Shown: positions 23,311 to 37,100, counted from the first letter of the stretch. The stretch is 64,000 nucleotides of DNA from Hyperoodon ampullatus (GCA_949752795.1 CATKHW010000012.1:248001-312000); one strand, 5' to 3'. Numbers and translations are program-made. The notes: generated from the sequence alone by a model not told the origin.

Positions 23311-26300
23311 TGGAACACTGTAATGACAAGGGGTATGGAGCATTGTGATGACAGGGTTCATGGAGCATTCTGAAGACAATGATCAGGGAGCATTCTGATG
23401 ACAAGCTTGTGGAGTATTGTGATGACAATGACATGGAGCGTTGTGATGAAAAGGGCATGGAGCATTCTTATGAAAATGGCATGGAGCCTTTTCATGACAG
23501 TGTTCAAGGAGTATTCTGATGACAAGTGTCAGGGAGCATTGTGATGACAAGTGTATTGAGAATTGTGATGACAAAGGTCATGGAGCATTGTGACGACAAG
23601 TGCATGGAGTATTGTCATGACAGTCATCATGGAGTGTTGTGATTTCAAGTGTTATGGAACATTGTGATCACAAGGGGTTGGAGCATTGTGATGACAGAGG
23701 TCATGGACCATTTTGATTTCAAGGAGCATGGAGCATTGTGATGACAAGGGCATGGAGCAATGTGATCCCAAGGTTCATGGAGGATTGTGATGAAAATGGT
23801 AATGGAGTATTGTGATGACAAGCTCATGGAGCATTGTGATGACAAGGTCATGTAGGATTTTGATGACACAGGCATGGAGAATTGTGATGATAAGGGTCAT
23901 GGAGCACTGTGATGATAAGCGTCACGGAGCATTGTGATTACAGGGGTCATGGAGCATTGGGATGACAAGGGCATGGATCATTGTGATGACAAGTGTCATG
24001 GAGCATTGGGCTGAAAATGTTCATGGAGCATTGTGATGACAAGGGAATGGAGCATTGTGATGACAAGAGTCCCGGAACATTGTGTTGTCAGGGGTTATGG
24101 AGTGTTGTGATGACAGTGGTCATGGAGGATTGTGATGATATGGGTCATGGAGCATTGTGATGAGAAGGTCATGAAGCATTGGGCTGAAAATGTTCATGGA
24201 GTATTGTGATGACACGGGTCATGGAGCATTGTAATGAGAAGGGAATTGAGCACTGTGATGACAAGGTCCTGGAGCATTGTGATGGGAAGTCCATGGAGCC
24301 TTGTGATGACAATTCTCATGGAACATTCTGATGAAAAGGGGCATGGAGCATTGTGATTACAGGGGTCTTGGAGCATTGTGATGACAAGGGCATGGAGTAT
24401 TGTGATGAGAAGGCCATGGAGCATTCTGATGACATGCGTCATGGAGCTTTGTGCTGACAAGGGCATGGAGTATTGTGATGAAAATGGCATGGATCATTGT
24501 TATGAAAAAGGCATGGAGCCTTGTCATGACAGGGTTCAAGGAGCATACTGACGACAAGTGTCACGGAGCATTGTGATGACAAGTGTAATGAGCATTGTGA
24601 TGACAAAGTTCATGGAGCATTGTGATGAGAAGACCATGGATAATTTTGATGATGAGCGTCATGGGGTGTTGTGATGATAAGTTTTATGGAACATTGTGAT
24701 CACAAGGGTTTGGAGCATTGTGATAACAGAGGTCATGGAGCATTTTGATTTCATTGTGATGACAATAGCCTGAAGCATTATGGTGATGGGCATGGTGCAT
24801 TGTGATGACAGCGTTCATGGAGCATTGAGATGAAAAGGGGCATGGAGCATTCTGATGACATGTGTCATTGAGCTTTGTGATGACAAGGGCATGGAGCATT
24901 GTGATTACAGGGGCCTTGGAGCATTGTGATGACAAGGGTCATGGAGCCTTGTGATGACAATGGTGTGGAACATTGTGATGGCAGGGGTCATGGAGCATTG
25001 TTATGACAGGGGTAATGGAGCATTATGATGAGAAGGGCATGGAGCATTGGTCTGAAAAATTTCATGGATTATTGTGATGAGAGTGGGCATGGAGCATTGT
25101 GATGACAAGGTCACGGAACACTGTGATCCATGGGTCATGGAGGATTTTAATGACAAGGGCATGGAGGATTGTGATGAGAAGGGCATCAAACATTGTTTTG
25201 ACAAGCGTCATGGAGCTTTGTGATGACAAGGGCATGGAACAATGTGATGAGACGGTTCATGGAACATTGTGATTCCAAGGGTTATGGAGCTTTGTGATGA
25301 CAAAAGTCATGGAGCATTTTGATGTCAAGGGCGTGGTGCATTGTGATGAGAAGGGCAGGGAGCATTTTGATGACAGGGTCATGCAGCAATTTGATGAAAA
25401 GTGTAATGGAACATTTTGATGACAGGGGTTATAGAACATTGTGATGTCAGGGGTCATGGAGCTTTGGGATGAAAAGGGTCATGGAGCATTTTGATGACAG
25501 GGGTTATGGAACATTGTGATGTCAGGGGTCATGGAACATTGTGATGATAAGGGGATGTAGCATTGTGATGACAGGGGTCATGCAACATTGTGATTACAGG
25601 GGTGAGGGAGTATTGTGATGACTAGTGATGGAACATTGTGATATCTCTGTTGAGAGAGCATTTTGATGAGAAGTGCATGGAGCATTGTGATTACAAGGTT
25701 TATGGAGCATTACGATGACAAGGTTGTGGACCGTTGTGATGAAAATTACGTGGCACATTGTGATGACAAGGGTCATGGAGCATTGTTCTGACAAAGGCAT
25801 GGAGCATTGTGATGACAAGGGTCACGGAGCATTGTGATGAAAAGTTCATGGAGTATTGTGGTTACAAAGGTCACAGAGCCTTGTGATGATGTGGGCATGG
25901 ACCACTGTGATGACAAATGTTATGAAGCATTGTGATGACTGGAGTCACAGAGCATTGTGATGACAAGGGTCATGGAGCATTGTGATGACAAGGGCATGGA
26001 GCATTGTGATGACAGGGGCATGGAGCATTGGTCTGACAATTTTAATAGATTATTGTGATGACAGTGGGCATGGGGCATTGTGATGACAAGGGCATGGGGC
26101 ATTGTGATGAGAAGGTCATGGAGTATTGTGAAGACAGGTGTCAGGGAGCATTGTGATGACATATGTCATGGTCCATTGCGATGACAATGGCATGGAGCAT
26201 TGTGATGCCAAATGTAATGGAGGATTGTGATGACAAATATAATGGAGCATTGTGATGACTAGGGCTTGGAGCATTATGATGACAAGGGCCATTGAAAATT

Positions 26301-29300
26301 TTCATGACAAGGTCGTGAAGCATTGTGATGACAAGGTGCTGGAGCATTGTGATGAGAAAACCATGGAGCCTTGTGAGACAAGTCTCATGGAGCATACTGA
26401 TGAAAAGGGGCATGGAGCATTTTGATTAGAGTGTCTTGGAAAATTGTGATGACAAGGGCATGGAGCATTGTGATGAGAAGGCCAAGGAGCAGTCTGATGA
26501 CATGCGTCATTGAGCTTTGTGATGACAAGGGCATGGAGCATTGTAATTACAGGCGTCTTGGAGCATTGTGATGAAAAAGGCATGGATCATTGTGATGAAA
26601 AAGGCATGGAGCCTTGTCATGACAGGGTTCAAGGAGCATACAGAGAACAAGTGTCAGGGAGCATTTTGATGACAAATGTGTTGAGCATTGTGATGACAAA
26701 GGTCATGGAGCATTGTGAAGAGAAGACCATAGATAATTGTGATGACGAGCGTCATGGGGCATTGTGATGACAAGTGTTATGGAATATGGTGATCACAAGG
26801 GTTTGGAGCAGTGTTATGACAGAGGTCATGGAGCATTTTGATTTCATTGTGATGACAATAGCCTGAAGCATTATGATGATGGTCATGGTGCATTGTGATG
26901 ACAGGGTTCATGGATCATTGAGATAAAAAGGGACATGGAGCATTGTGATTACAGGGGTCTTGAAGCATTGTGATGAGAAGGGTCATGGAGCCTTGTGATG
27001 ACAATGCCATGGAACATCGTGATGGCAGGGATCATGGAGCATTGTTATCACAGGGGTAATGGAGCATTGTGATGGCAAGGGCATGGAGCATTCTGATGAC
27101 ATGCATCATGGAGCTCTGTGATGACAAGGGCATGTAGCACTGTGATTACAGGTGTCTTGGAGCATTGTGATGACAAGGGTCATGGAGCCTTGTGATGACA
27201 AGGCCGTGGAACGTTGTGATGGCAGTGTTCATGGAGCATTGTTATGACAGGGGTAATGGAGCATTGTGATGACAAGGGCATGGAACATTTGTCTGAAAAG
27301 TTTCATGGATTATTGTGATGAGAGTGGGCATGGAGCATTGTGATGACAAGGGCACGGAACACAGTGATCCATGGGTCATGGAGGATTGTAATGACAAGGG
27401 CATGGAGCATTGTGATGAGAAGGGCATCGAGCAGTGTGATGACAAGCACCATGGAGCTTTTTGATGACAATTGCATGGAACAATGTGATGAGAGGTTTCA
27501 TGGAGTATTGTGATGACAATGGCATGGAGCATTGTGATGCCAAGGGTCATGGAGCTTTGTGATGACAAAGGTCATGGAGCATTTTGATGACAAGGGCGTG
27601 GTGCATTGTGATGAGAAGGGCAGGGAGCATTGTGATGACATTGTCATGGACCAATTTGATGAAAAGGGTCATGGAACATTTTGATGAGAGGCGTTATGTA
27701 ACATTGTGATGTCAGGGGTCATGGAGCATTTTGATGAAAAGGGTCATGGAGCATTTTGATGACAGGGGTTATGGAACATTGTGATGTCAGGGATCATCGA
27801 ACATTGTGATGATAAGTGCATGTAGCATTGTGATGACAGGAGTCATGGAACATTGTGATGACAGGGTTGAGGGAGTATTGTGATGAATAGTGATGTAACA
27901 TTGTGATATCAGTGGTGAGAGAGCATTTTGATTTGAAGTGCATGGAGCATTGTGATGACAAGGTTTATGGAGCATTGTGATGACAAGTTTGTGGAGCACT
28001 GTGACGGCAAGCGCATGGTGCATTTTGATGACATGGGTCATGGAGCATTGTGCTGACATGCGCATGGAGCATTGTGATGACAATGGTCATGGAGCATTGT
28101 GCTGAGAAAGGCATAGAGCATTGTGATGACAAAGGTCAAAGAGCATTGTGATGAAAAGTTCATGAAGCATTGTGGTTAAAATGGTCACAGAGACTGTTGA
28201 TGACAAGGGCATGGACCACTGTGATGACAAAGGTCATGAAGCCTTGTGATGACTGGAGTCACGGAGCATTGTCATGACAGGGGTCATGGAGCATTGTGAT
28301 AACAAGGGCTTGGGGCATTGTGATGACAAGGGCATGGAGCATTGGTCTAATAAGTTTCATGGCTTATTGCGATGACAGTTGGAATGGCGCATTGTGATGA
28401 CAAGGGCATGGAGCATTGTGATGACCAGGTCATTCATTATTGTGAAGACAGGTGTCAGGGAGCATTGTGATGACATATGTAATGGCCCATTGTGATGACA
28501 ATGCCATGGAGCATTGTGATGCCAAGTGTCATGGAGGATTCTGATGACAAAGGTAATGGAGCATTGTGATGACAATGGCTTGGAGCATTGTGATGACAAG
28601 GGTCAGGGAGCATTGTGCTGACAAGTGCATGGAAAATTGTGATGACAAGGGACATGGAGCATTCTGATGACAAGCTTGTGGAGTATTTTGATGACAATGG
28701 CATGGAGCATTGTGATGAAAACGGCATGGTGCATTTTGATGAAAAAGGCATGGAGCCTTTTTGTGACAGGGTTCAAGGAGCATTCTGACGACAAGTGTCA
28801 GGGAGCATTGTGATGACAAGTGTATCGAGAATTGTGATGACAAAGGTCATGGAGCATTGTGATGAAAAGGGCATGGAGTATTGTGATGACAGGCATCATG
28901 GAGCATTGTGATGACAAGTGTTATGGAACATTGTGATCACAAGGGTTTGGAGCATTGTGATGACAGAGGTCATGGATCATTTTGATTTCAAGGAGCATGG
29001 AGCATTGTGATGACAAGGGCATGGAGCAATGTGATCCCAAGGTTCATGGAGGATTGTGATGGCAATGGTAATGGAGTATTGTGATGACAAGTGCATAGAA
29101 CATTGTAATGACAAGGTCATGTAGCATTTTGCTGACAAAGGCATGGAGCATTGTGATGACAGGTGTCATGGAGCACTGTGATGACAAGCGTCACGGAGCA
29201 TTGTGATTACAGGGGTCATGGAGCATTGGGATGACAAGGGCATGCATCATTGTGATGACAAGTGTCATGGAGCATTGGGCTGAAAATGTTCATGGAGTAT

Positions 29301-31150
29301 TGTGATGACAGGGGTCATGGAGCATTGTGATGACTAGGGAATGGAGCACTGTGATGACAAGAGTCCCGGATCATTGTGTTGTCAGGTGATATTGAGCGTT
29401 GTGATGACTGTGGTCATGGAGAATTGTGATGATATTGGTCATGGAGCATTGTGATGAGAAGGTCATGGAGCATTGGGCTGAAAATGTTCATGGAGTATTG
29501 TGATGACAGGGGTCATGGAGCATTGTGATGATAAGGGAATGGGGCATTTTGATGACAATGTCCTGGAGCATTGTGATGAGAAGACCATGGAGCCTTGTGA
29601 TGACAAGTCTCATGGAGCATTCTGATGAAAAGGGGCATGGACCATTGTGATTACAGGGGTCTTGGAGCATTGTGATGACAAGGGCATGGAGCATTGTGAT
29701 GAGAAGGCCATGGAGCATTCTGATGACATGCATCATGGAACTTTGTGATGACAAGGGCATGGAGCATTTTGATTACAGGGGTCTTGGAGCATTGTGATGA
29801 AAATGGCATGGATCATTGTGATGAAAAAGGCATGGAGCCTTGTCATGAAAGGGTTCAGGGAGCATACTGATGGCAAGAGTCAGGGAGCATTGTGATGACA
29901 TGTGTATTGCGCATTGTGATGACAAATGTCATGGGGCATTGTGATGAGAAGTCCATGGATAATTGTGATGAGTAGCGTCATGGGGTATTGTGATGACAAG
30001 TGTTATGGAACATTGTGATCACAAGGGTTTGGAGCATTGTGATGACAGAGGTCATGGAACATTTTGATTTCATTGTGATGACAAGAGCATGAAGCATTAT
30101 GATGATGGGCATGGTGCATTGTGATGACAGGGTTCATGGAGCATTGTGATGAAAGGTGGCATGGAGCTTTGGTCTGACAAGTTTCATGGATTATTTTGAT
30201 GACAGTGGGCATGGCACATTGTGATGATAAGGGCATGGAGCATTGTGATGACAAGGTCATGGAGTATTGTGAAGACAGGTGTCAGGGAGCATTGTGATGA
30301 CATATGTCATGTTCCATTGTGATGACAATAGCACGGAGCATTGTGATGCCAAGTGTCATGGAGGATTGTTGTGACAAAGGTAAAGGAGCATTGTGATGAT
30401 AAGCGCATGGAGCATTGAGATGACAAGGGCCATTGATAATTTTAATGTCCATGTCGTGAAACATTGTGATGACAAGCGCATGGAGCTTCCTATGACAGGG
30501 GTCATGGAGCATTGCGATGACAAGTGCATGGAGTATTGTTATGACAAGAGCATATAACATTGTGATGAGAAGTGCCATGGAGCATTGTGATGACAAGGAC
30601 GTGGAGAATTGTGAGGACAAGGGACATTGAGCTTTGAGATGACCAGGGCATGGAGCATTGTGATGGCAAAACCGTGGAGCATTGTGATAAGAAGACCTTG
30701 GGTAATTGTGATGATGAGCATCATGGAGCACTGTAATGACAAGGGGCATGAAGCATTGTGATGACAGGTGTCAGGGAGCATTGTGATGACAGGGGTCATG
30801 GAGCATTGTGATGACAAGGGAATGGAGCATTGTGATGACAAGGGTACGGAACATTGTGATGAAAAGTGCCATTGAGAATTTTGATGATAAAGTCGTGAAG
30901 CATTGTGATGACAAACACTTGGAACTTGCTATGACAGGGGTCATGGAACATTGCAATGACAAGTGCATGGAGAATTGTGATGAAACGAGCATGTAACTTT
31001 GTGATGAGAAGTGTCATGTAGCATTGTGATGACAAGTACGTGGAGAATTGTTATGACAAGGGACATGGAGCATTGTGATAACCAGGGAATGGAGCATTTT
31101 GATGACAGGGGTCATGGAGCATTATTATGACAAGGGCCATGGTGCATTCT
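23311..31150. repeat. Less regular right half of the minisatellite
   Basis: The same 24/25-bp monomers occur with partial higher-order echoes. The 'tttcattgtgatgacaa' landmark returns at 24749, 26842 and 30068, and the 'ggattatt' landmark at 25076 and 27308. Spacings are irregular (about 2.1-4.3 kb) and variants are more mixed than in blocks A and B, suggesting older, more shuffled duplications. Confidence 0.75.
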
Positions 31151-33500
31151 GATATAAGATATCACTTATGAAGGGACTGTAAACCTGGCTACATATGAAC
31201 TGAATTAGGAAAGAGAACAGAGTCTCAGATTTAGAAAACACTCTTATGCTTGCTTAAGGGGGAAGGAGAGGTGGGGAGACACACAAAACCAGAGTTTGAT
31301 ATGAACACAGGTACCGTTCCATAATCCAAATACAGAAGAGACAAGCCCGACTCCTTCCTCAGTGAATGGGACTCAACACCCCTATTCCCCACAGAGAAAT
31401 ATATCTGACTAGTAAGGATCTTAAAACCTATGTATTGATATGTCTCCATAAGGGAACCAAGTGTGTCTAGAATGACATAAACACGGCAGTGAGAATAAGC
31501 TCAAACCCACTATAAAAAGGAATTTCAAAACAAAACAAAGAAACAGTGAAATTCTTACACAATACCTTCAGGGGTTCTGATGAAACTTGGAATGACCCTA
31601 TCTACAACAACAGCTGGATGTGGCATAAGGCTGTTCACTTGGGACTGAGAGGATTGGTGAGATTGGGTGTGAAAATGCAGACGCTTTAAAGCAATAATGC
31701 CTGCCACTGATTCCATGGTTCCCAACTCTCCAGGTAGAAGGGAATATCACTACAGTTATAACATGTATGGGAAACCTAGAGAATGGACACCCTCTGATGG
31801 TGAAAGGTTTCTAAAACTCTACTAATTTTTTTCTCTCCATGTGCTCCAGCTTGACATTCCAACTGCTTTAATATCAATCTCCCAACTTGGAGAGTCAGCC
31901 CCTATAACATCCTGGTTCACACAGTTGGCACATTGTGCAGAGGATATAAGGGAAGAGGGAGAACCAATGAGAGAGTAGCTGTAGGCATTTGGACGGTCAC
32001 ATGTCAGTCTAATTTCCCGTCATGAAGAAGAATTAACCAAACTCTGAGCCTGCCCCACACCCATAACTAGTATAGGTCCTGAAGCAAAATTGTGGGTTTG
32101 CGGTCAGCTCACAAAAACACAAGTTGAAAAATGGAGCTCAGGGGCACAGCAATTCACTAACTTGCAGAGTTATAGAGGACTACTCTCTTCCAAAAATCTG
32201 TTGAGGATAAGCCATGAGGCGGACTTGAAAATGAGGGAGATTTGCACGAAACAGATTTCCAGAAGTACATTGGAATCGCCTTTAAACACAGGAAAAGCAT
32301 CACAACTTCGACAATTATGGAATTGTCCATAAAGGGCGCATGCGTTTTCTCCTGAATATATTCAGGAGAAAACGCATACACCCATTTTGGCCAACCAAGC
32401 AACCGCACAATGCAAATCTGCACTACAAAGAAGTATCACTTCCCACCAGTCAAAAGGGATATCCGTAAAATGTGTAAAAACCAGAAAGGCAAGAGGGGCT
32501 CTGGAGAACAGGGAGCCTTGTTATGCTGATGGGTGGGATGTAGATTGCCAACAGTCACTCTGGAGGAGTGCATTGTGTTCCCTAAAAGAATTACTCAACA
32601 GAGCTTCACAACCTAAGGCACTTCCAGTCATGGGAATATACCTTGGGAAAATTGAAAATCAATAAGACACAGCCAACCCAAAATATAGGGCAGCACTGCT
32701 TACAAGAACCTCGACTTCGGGACACCTTAAATAACCCAGGAAAGACAAAAATGGTAAAGAAATTGTGGTACATACGTATGATGGAATATCCCTCAGCCAT
32801 GAAGTCAATGTCATAAGGCCAGTAGCAGCATAATGATGGGATTCATGTACCATGATTCTAACTGAAAAAATCACACAGAAAAATAAACTTATCATAAGAT
32901 ATCACTTATGAAGGGTGTATAAACATGGCTACACATGGAATGAATTAGGAAAGGGAACAGAGTCTCATATATAGAAAACACTCTTATGCATGCTTAAGGG
33001 GAAAGCAGAGGTGGGGTGATGAATAAAACCAGAGTTTGATATTAGCACAGGTACGGTTCCATAATCCAAATACAGAATAGACAAGACCTACTACTTCCTC
33101 TGTGAACGGGACTCAAAACCCCATATTTCCTGCAGAGGAATATATCTGACTAGTAAGAATCTTAAAACTTATGTATTGATATGTCTCTCTAAGGGAATCA
33201 AGTGTGTCTAGACTGGCATAAACATGGCAGCGAGAATCAGCTCAAACCCACTATAAAAAGGAATTTCAAAAACAACACAAAAAAACTGGGAAATTCATTA
33301 CAATTCCTTCAGGGTCTGTGATGAAACCTGGAATGACCCTATCTACAATGACAGTTGGATGCGGCATAAGGAGGGACACTAGGGACTGAGAGGATAGATG
33401 AGATTGGGTGAGCAAATGCAGACCCTTAAAAGCAATAATGTATGGCACCCATTTCATGGGTTTCAACTCTCCAGGTTGAAGGGAATATTACTATAGTTAT
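31150..33500 (+). repeat. Right part of interrupted monomer D3 plus diverged satellite DNA
   Basis: Satellite sequence resumes at 'ataagatatcacttatgaag'. The distance from there to the next palindrome (32322) agrees within a few bases with the same distance in an uninterrupted monomer (32893 to 34059), so the phase is kept across the 15-kb insertion. The sequence is still visibly diverged from the main array, like D2 and D3. Confidence 0.9.
32322..32395. repeat. Partly decayed palindrome of the first right-side monomer
   Basis: The inner arms (about 32336-32381) pair well around 'gaatatattc', while the outer left arm reads 'attgtccataaaggg' and no longer pairs. Transitional between the edge and core versions. 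Confidence 0.85.
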
Positions 33501-34058
33501 AACATGTACGGGGAACGTAGAGAACGGACACACTGTGAATACGAAAGGTTTCTAAAACTCAACGAATAGTCCCTCTCCTGGTGCTCCGGTTTGACTTTCC
33601 ATCTGCTTTACTATCAATCTCCCAAATTGGAGAGACAGCCCCTTTAACCTCCTGGTTCGCACAGGTTGCCAATTTGGCAGAGGATGAAAGGGAAGAGGGA
33701 GAACCAATGAGAGAGTAGCTGTTAGGCATTTGGACGGGCACATATCACTCTAACTTCCCGACAGGAAGAAGAATTAAACAAAGTCTCAGCCACCCACCGG
33801 GAACCAGTATAGGTCCTGAACCAAAATTTTGGACTTGCGGGCTGCTCACCAAAAACGAGTTGAAAAATGGAGCTCAGGGGCACAGCAATTCACAAACTGG
33901 CCGAGTAATAAAGGACAACTATCGTCCAAAAATCTGTTGAGGGAAGGCAACGAGGCGGACTTGAAAGCGAGGCAGAATAGCAGGAAACAGATTTCAAGAG
34001 GTACGTTGGAATCGCCTTTAAAGCACAGGAAGAGGGGCACAACTTCGACAATGATGCA

Positions 34059-34132
34059 CTTGGCCAAAAAGGGCGTATGCGTTTTCTCCTGAATATATTC
34101 AGGAGAAAACGCATACGCCCTTTTTGGCCAAG
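34059..34132. repeat. Perfect 74-bp palindrome (satellite monomer)
   Basis: Two 37-bp arms with no spacer. The left arm starts CTTGGCCAAAAAGGGCG, the centre is GAATATATTC, and the right arm ends CCCTTTTTGGCCAAG. Every pair matches. It could form a hairpin or cruciform. It sits directly before the L1-derived half of the monomer. Confidence 0.97.
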
Positions 34133-37100
34133 CAAGAAAGCGGGCAATGCAAATCAGCACAACAAAGAAGTATCACTTCCCACCGGTCAAAAGGGACATC
34201 CACAAAATGTGTAAGAACAAGAAAGGCAAGACAGGCCCTGGAGAACAGGGAGCCTTGTTATGCTGATGGGCGGGATGTAAATTGCCAACTGCCTCTCTGG
34301 AGGAGTGCATTCTGTTCCCTAAAACAAGTAAACAACAGAGCTACAGAGCCAAGGGCACTTCCAGTCTAGGGAATATACCTGGGAAAAACTGCAAATCAAT
34401 TAGACAGAGCCACCCCAAAATTTTGGGCAGCACTGCTTACAAGGACCTCAACTTGGGAACACCTTAAATATCCCAGGAAATATAAAAATGGTTCAAAAAA
34501 TTGTGGTACTTACGTACGATGGAATATCCCTCAGCCATGAAATCAATGTCATAAGACCAGTAGCAGCAAAATGGGTGGATTCAGGTACGATGATTCTAAG
34601 TGAAATAAGTCACAGAGAAAAAGAAACTTATCATAAGTTATCACTTATGAAGATCCTGTAAACATGGCTACACTTGAACTGAGTTAGGAAAGAGAACAGT
34701 GTCTCACATTTAGAAAACACTCTTATGCCTGCTTAACGGGGAAGGAGAGGTGGGGTGATGCATAAAACCAGATTTTGATATAAGCACAGGTACCGTTCCA
34801 AAAACCAACTATGGAATAGACAAGACCTACACCTTCCTCAGTGAAAGGGACTCAAAACCCCATATTTCCCGCAGAGGAATATATCTGACTAGTAAGAATC
34901 TTAAAACCTATGTATTGATATGTCTCCATAAGGGAATCAAGTGTGTCTAGAATGGCATAAATATGGCAGCGAGAATCAGCTCAAACCCACTATAAAAAGG
35001 AATTTCAAAAATAAAACAAAAAAACTGGGAAATTCTTTACAATTCCTTCAGGGTCTCTGATGAAACCTGAAATGACCCTATCTACAATGACAGCTGGATG
35101 TGGCATAAGGCTGGACACTTGGGACTGAGAGGATTGGTGAGACGGGGTGAGCAAATGCAGACCCTTTAAAGCAATAATGCATGGCACACATTCCATGGGT
35201 CCCAACTCTCCAGGTTGAAGGGAATATTATTACAGATATAACATGTGCGGGAAACCTAGAGAACGGACACACTGTGAATACGAAAGGTTTCTAAAACTCA
35301 ACGAATAGTCCATCTCCTGGTGCTCCGGTTTGACTTTCCATCTGCTTTATTATCAATCTCCCAACTTGGAGAGACAGCCCCTTTAACCTCCTGGTTCGCA
35401 CAGGTTGCCAATATGGCAGAGGATGAAAGGGAAGAGGGAGAACCAATGAGAGAGTAGCTGTTAGGCATTTGGACGGGCACATATCACTGTAATTTCCCAG
35501 CAGGAAGAAGAATTAACCAAAGTCTCAGCCACCCACCGGGAATCAGTATAGATCCTGAACCAAAATTTTGAACTTGCGGTCAGCTCACCAAAAACGAGTT
35601 GAAAAATGGAGCTCAGGGGCACAGCAATTCACAAACTGGCCAAGTAATAAAGGACAACTATCGTCCAAAAATCTGTTGAGGGAAGGCAACGAGGCGGACT
35701 TGAAAGCGAGGCAGAATAGCAGGAAACAGATTTCAAGAGGTACGTTGGAATCGCCTTTAAAGCACAGGAAGAGGGGCACAACTTCGACAATGATGCACTT
35801 GGCCAAAAAGGGCGTATGCGTTTTCTCCTGAATATATTCAGGAGAAAACGCATACGACATTTTTGGCCAAGCAAGCAAGCGGGCAATGCAAATCTGCACT
35901 ACAAAGAAGTATCACTTCCCACCGGTCAAAAGGGACATCCACAAAATGTGTAAAAACCAGAAAGGCAAGACAGGCCCTGGAGAACAGGGAGCCTTGTTAT
36001 GCTGATGGGCGGGATGTAAATTGCCAACTGCCTCTCTGGAGGAGTGCATTGTGTTCCCTAAAACAAGTAAACAACAGAGCTACAGAGCCAAGGGCACTTC
36101 CAGTCTAGAGAATATACCTGGGAAAAACTGAAAATCAATAAGACAGAGCCACCCCAAAATTTAGGGCTGCACTGCTTACAATGACCTCAACTTGGGTACA
36201 CCTTAAATATCCCAGGAAATATAAAATTGGTTCAAAAAATTGTGGTACTTACGTACGATGGAATATCCCTCAGCCATGAAATCAATGTCATAAGACCAGT
36301 AGCAGCAAAATGGGTGGATTCAGGTACGATGATTCTAAGTGAAATAAGTCACAGAGAAAAAGAAACTTATCATAAGTTATCACTTATGAAGATCCTGTAA
36401 ACATGGATACACTTGAACTGAGTTAGGAAAGAGAACAGTGTCTCACATTTAGAAAACACTCTTATGCCTGCTTAAGGGGGAAGGAGAGGTGGGGTGATGC
36501 ATAAAACCAGAGTTTGATATAAGCACAGGTACCGTTCCAAAAACCAACTATGGAATAGACAAGACCTACACCTTCCTCAGTGAAAGGGACTCAAAACCCC
36601 ATATTTCCCGCAGAGGAATATATCTGAATAGTAAGAATCTTAAAACCTATGTATTGATATGTCTCCGTAAGGGAATCAAGTGTGTCAAGACTGGGATAAA
36701 TATGGCAGCGAGAATCAGCTCAAACCCACTATAAAAAGGAATTTCAAAAATAAAACAAAAAAACTGGGAAATTCTTTACAATTCCTTCAGGGTCTCTGAT
36801 GAAACCTGAAATGACCCTATCTACAATGACAGCTGGATGTGGCATAAGGCTGGACACTTGGGACTGAGAGGATTGGTGAGATTGGGTGAGCAAATGCAGA
36901 CCCTTTAATGCAATAATGCATGGCACACATTCCATGGGTCCCAACTCTCCAGGTTGAAGGGAATATTACTACAGATATAACATGTACGGGAATCCTAGAG
37001 AACGGACACACTGTGAATACGAAAGGTTTCTAAAACTCAACGAATAGTCCCTCTCCTGGTGCTCCGGTTTGACTTTCCATCTGCTTTATTATCAACCTCC

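Larger units (their letters stand above)
16160..31150. repeat. ~15-kb minisatellite of 24/25-bp monomers
   Basis: The monomer is an 18-base core, GCATTGTGATGACAAGGG, followed by an optional T and then CATGGA. The 25-bp form has the T and the 24-bp form lacks it. About 600 monomers are packed head to tail without a break for some 15 kb. Common variants are 'aggggtca', 'gagaag', 'actgtaatgac' and 'attttgat'. The plus strand is strongly G-biased: nine G and three C in the 25-bp form. The repeats begin within about 15 bp of the SINE's right target-site duplication and end at about 31150, where satellite sequence resumes. No gene is present; frames on the minus strand are open only because the 24-bp monomer has no stop in any minus-strand frame. 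Confidence 0.97.

Noticed and set aside
16160..31150. Dozens of open frames of 60-160 codons, mostly on the minus strand, giving repetitive His/Cys/Pro-rich peptides
   Set aside because: The 24-bp monomer has no stop codon in any minus-strand frame and mixing with 25-bp monomers only shifts frame, so long open frames arise automatically. No consistent frame is kept between blocks A and B.
16160..31150. CRISPR-like direct repeats
   Set aside because: Monomers are contiguous, with no unique spacers between identical repeats, and the setting is a mammalian genome.
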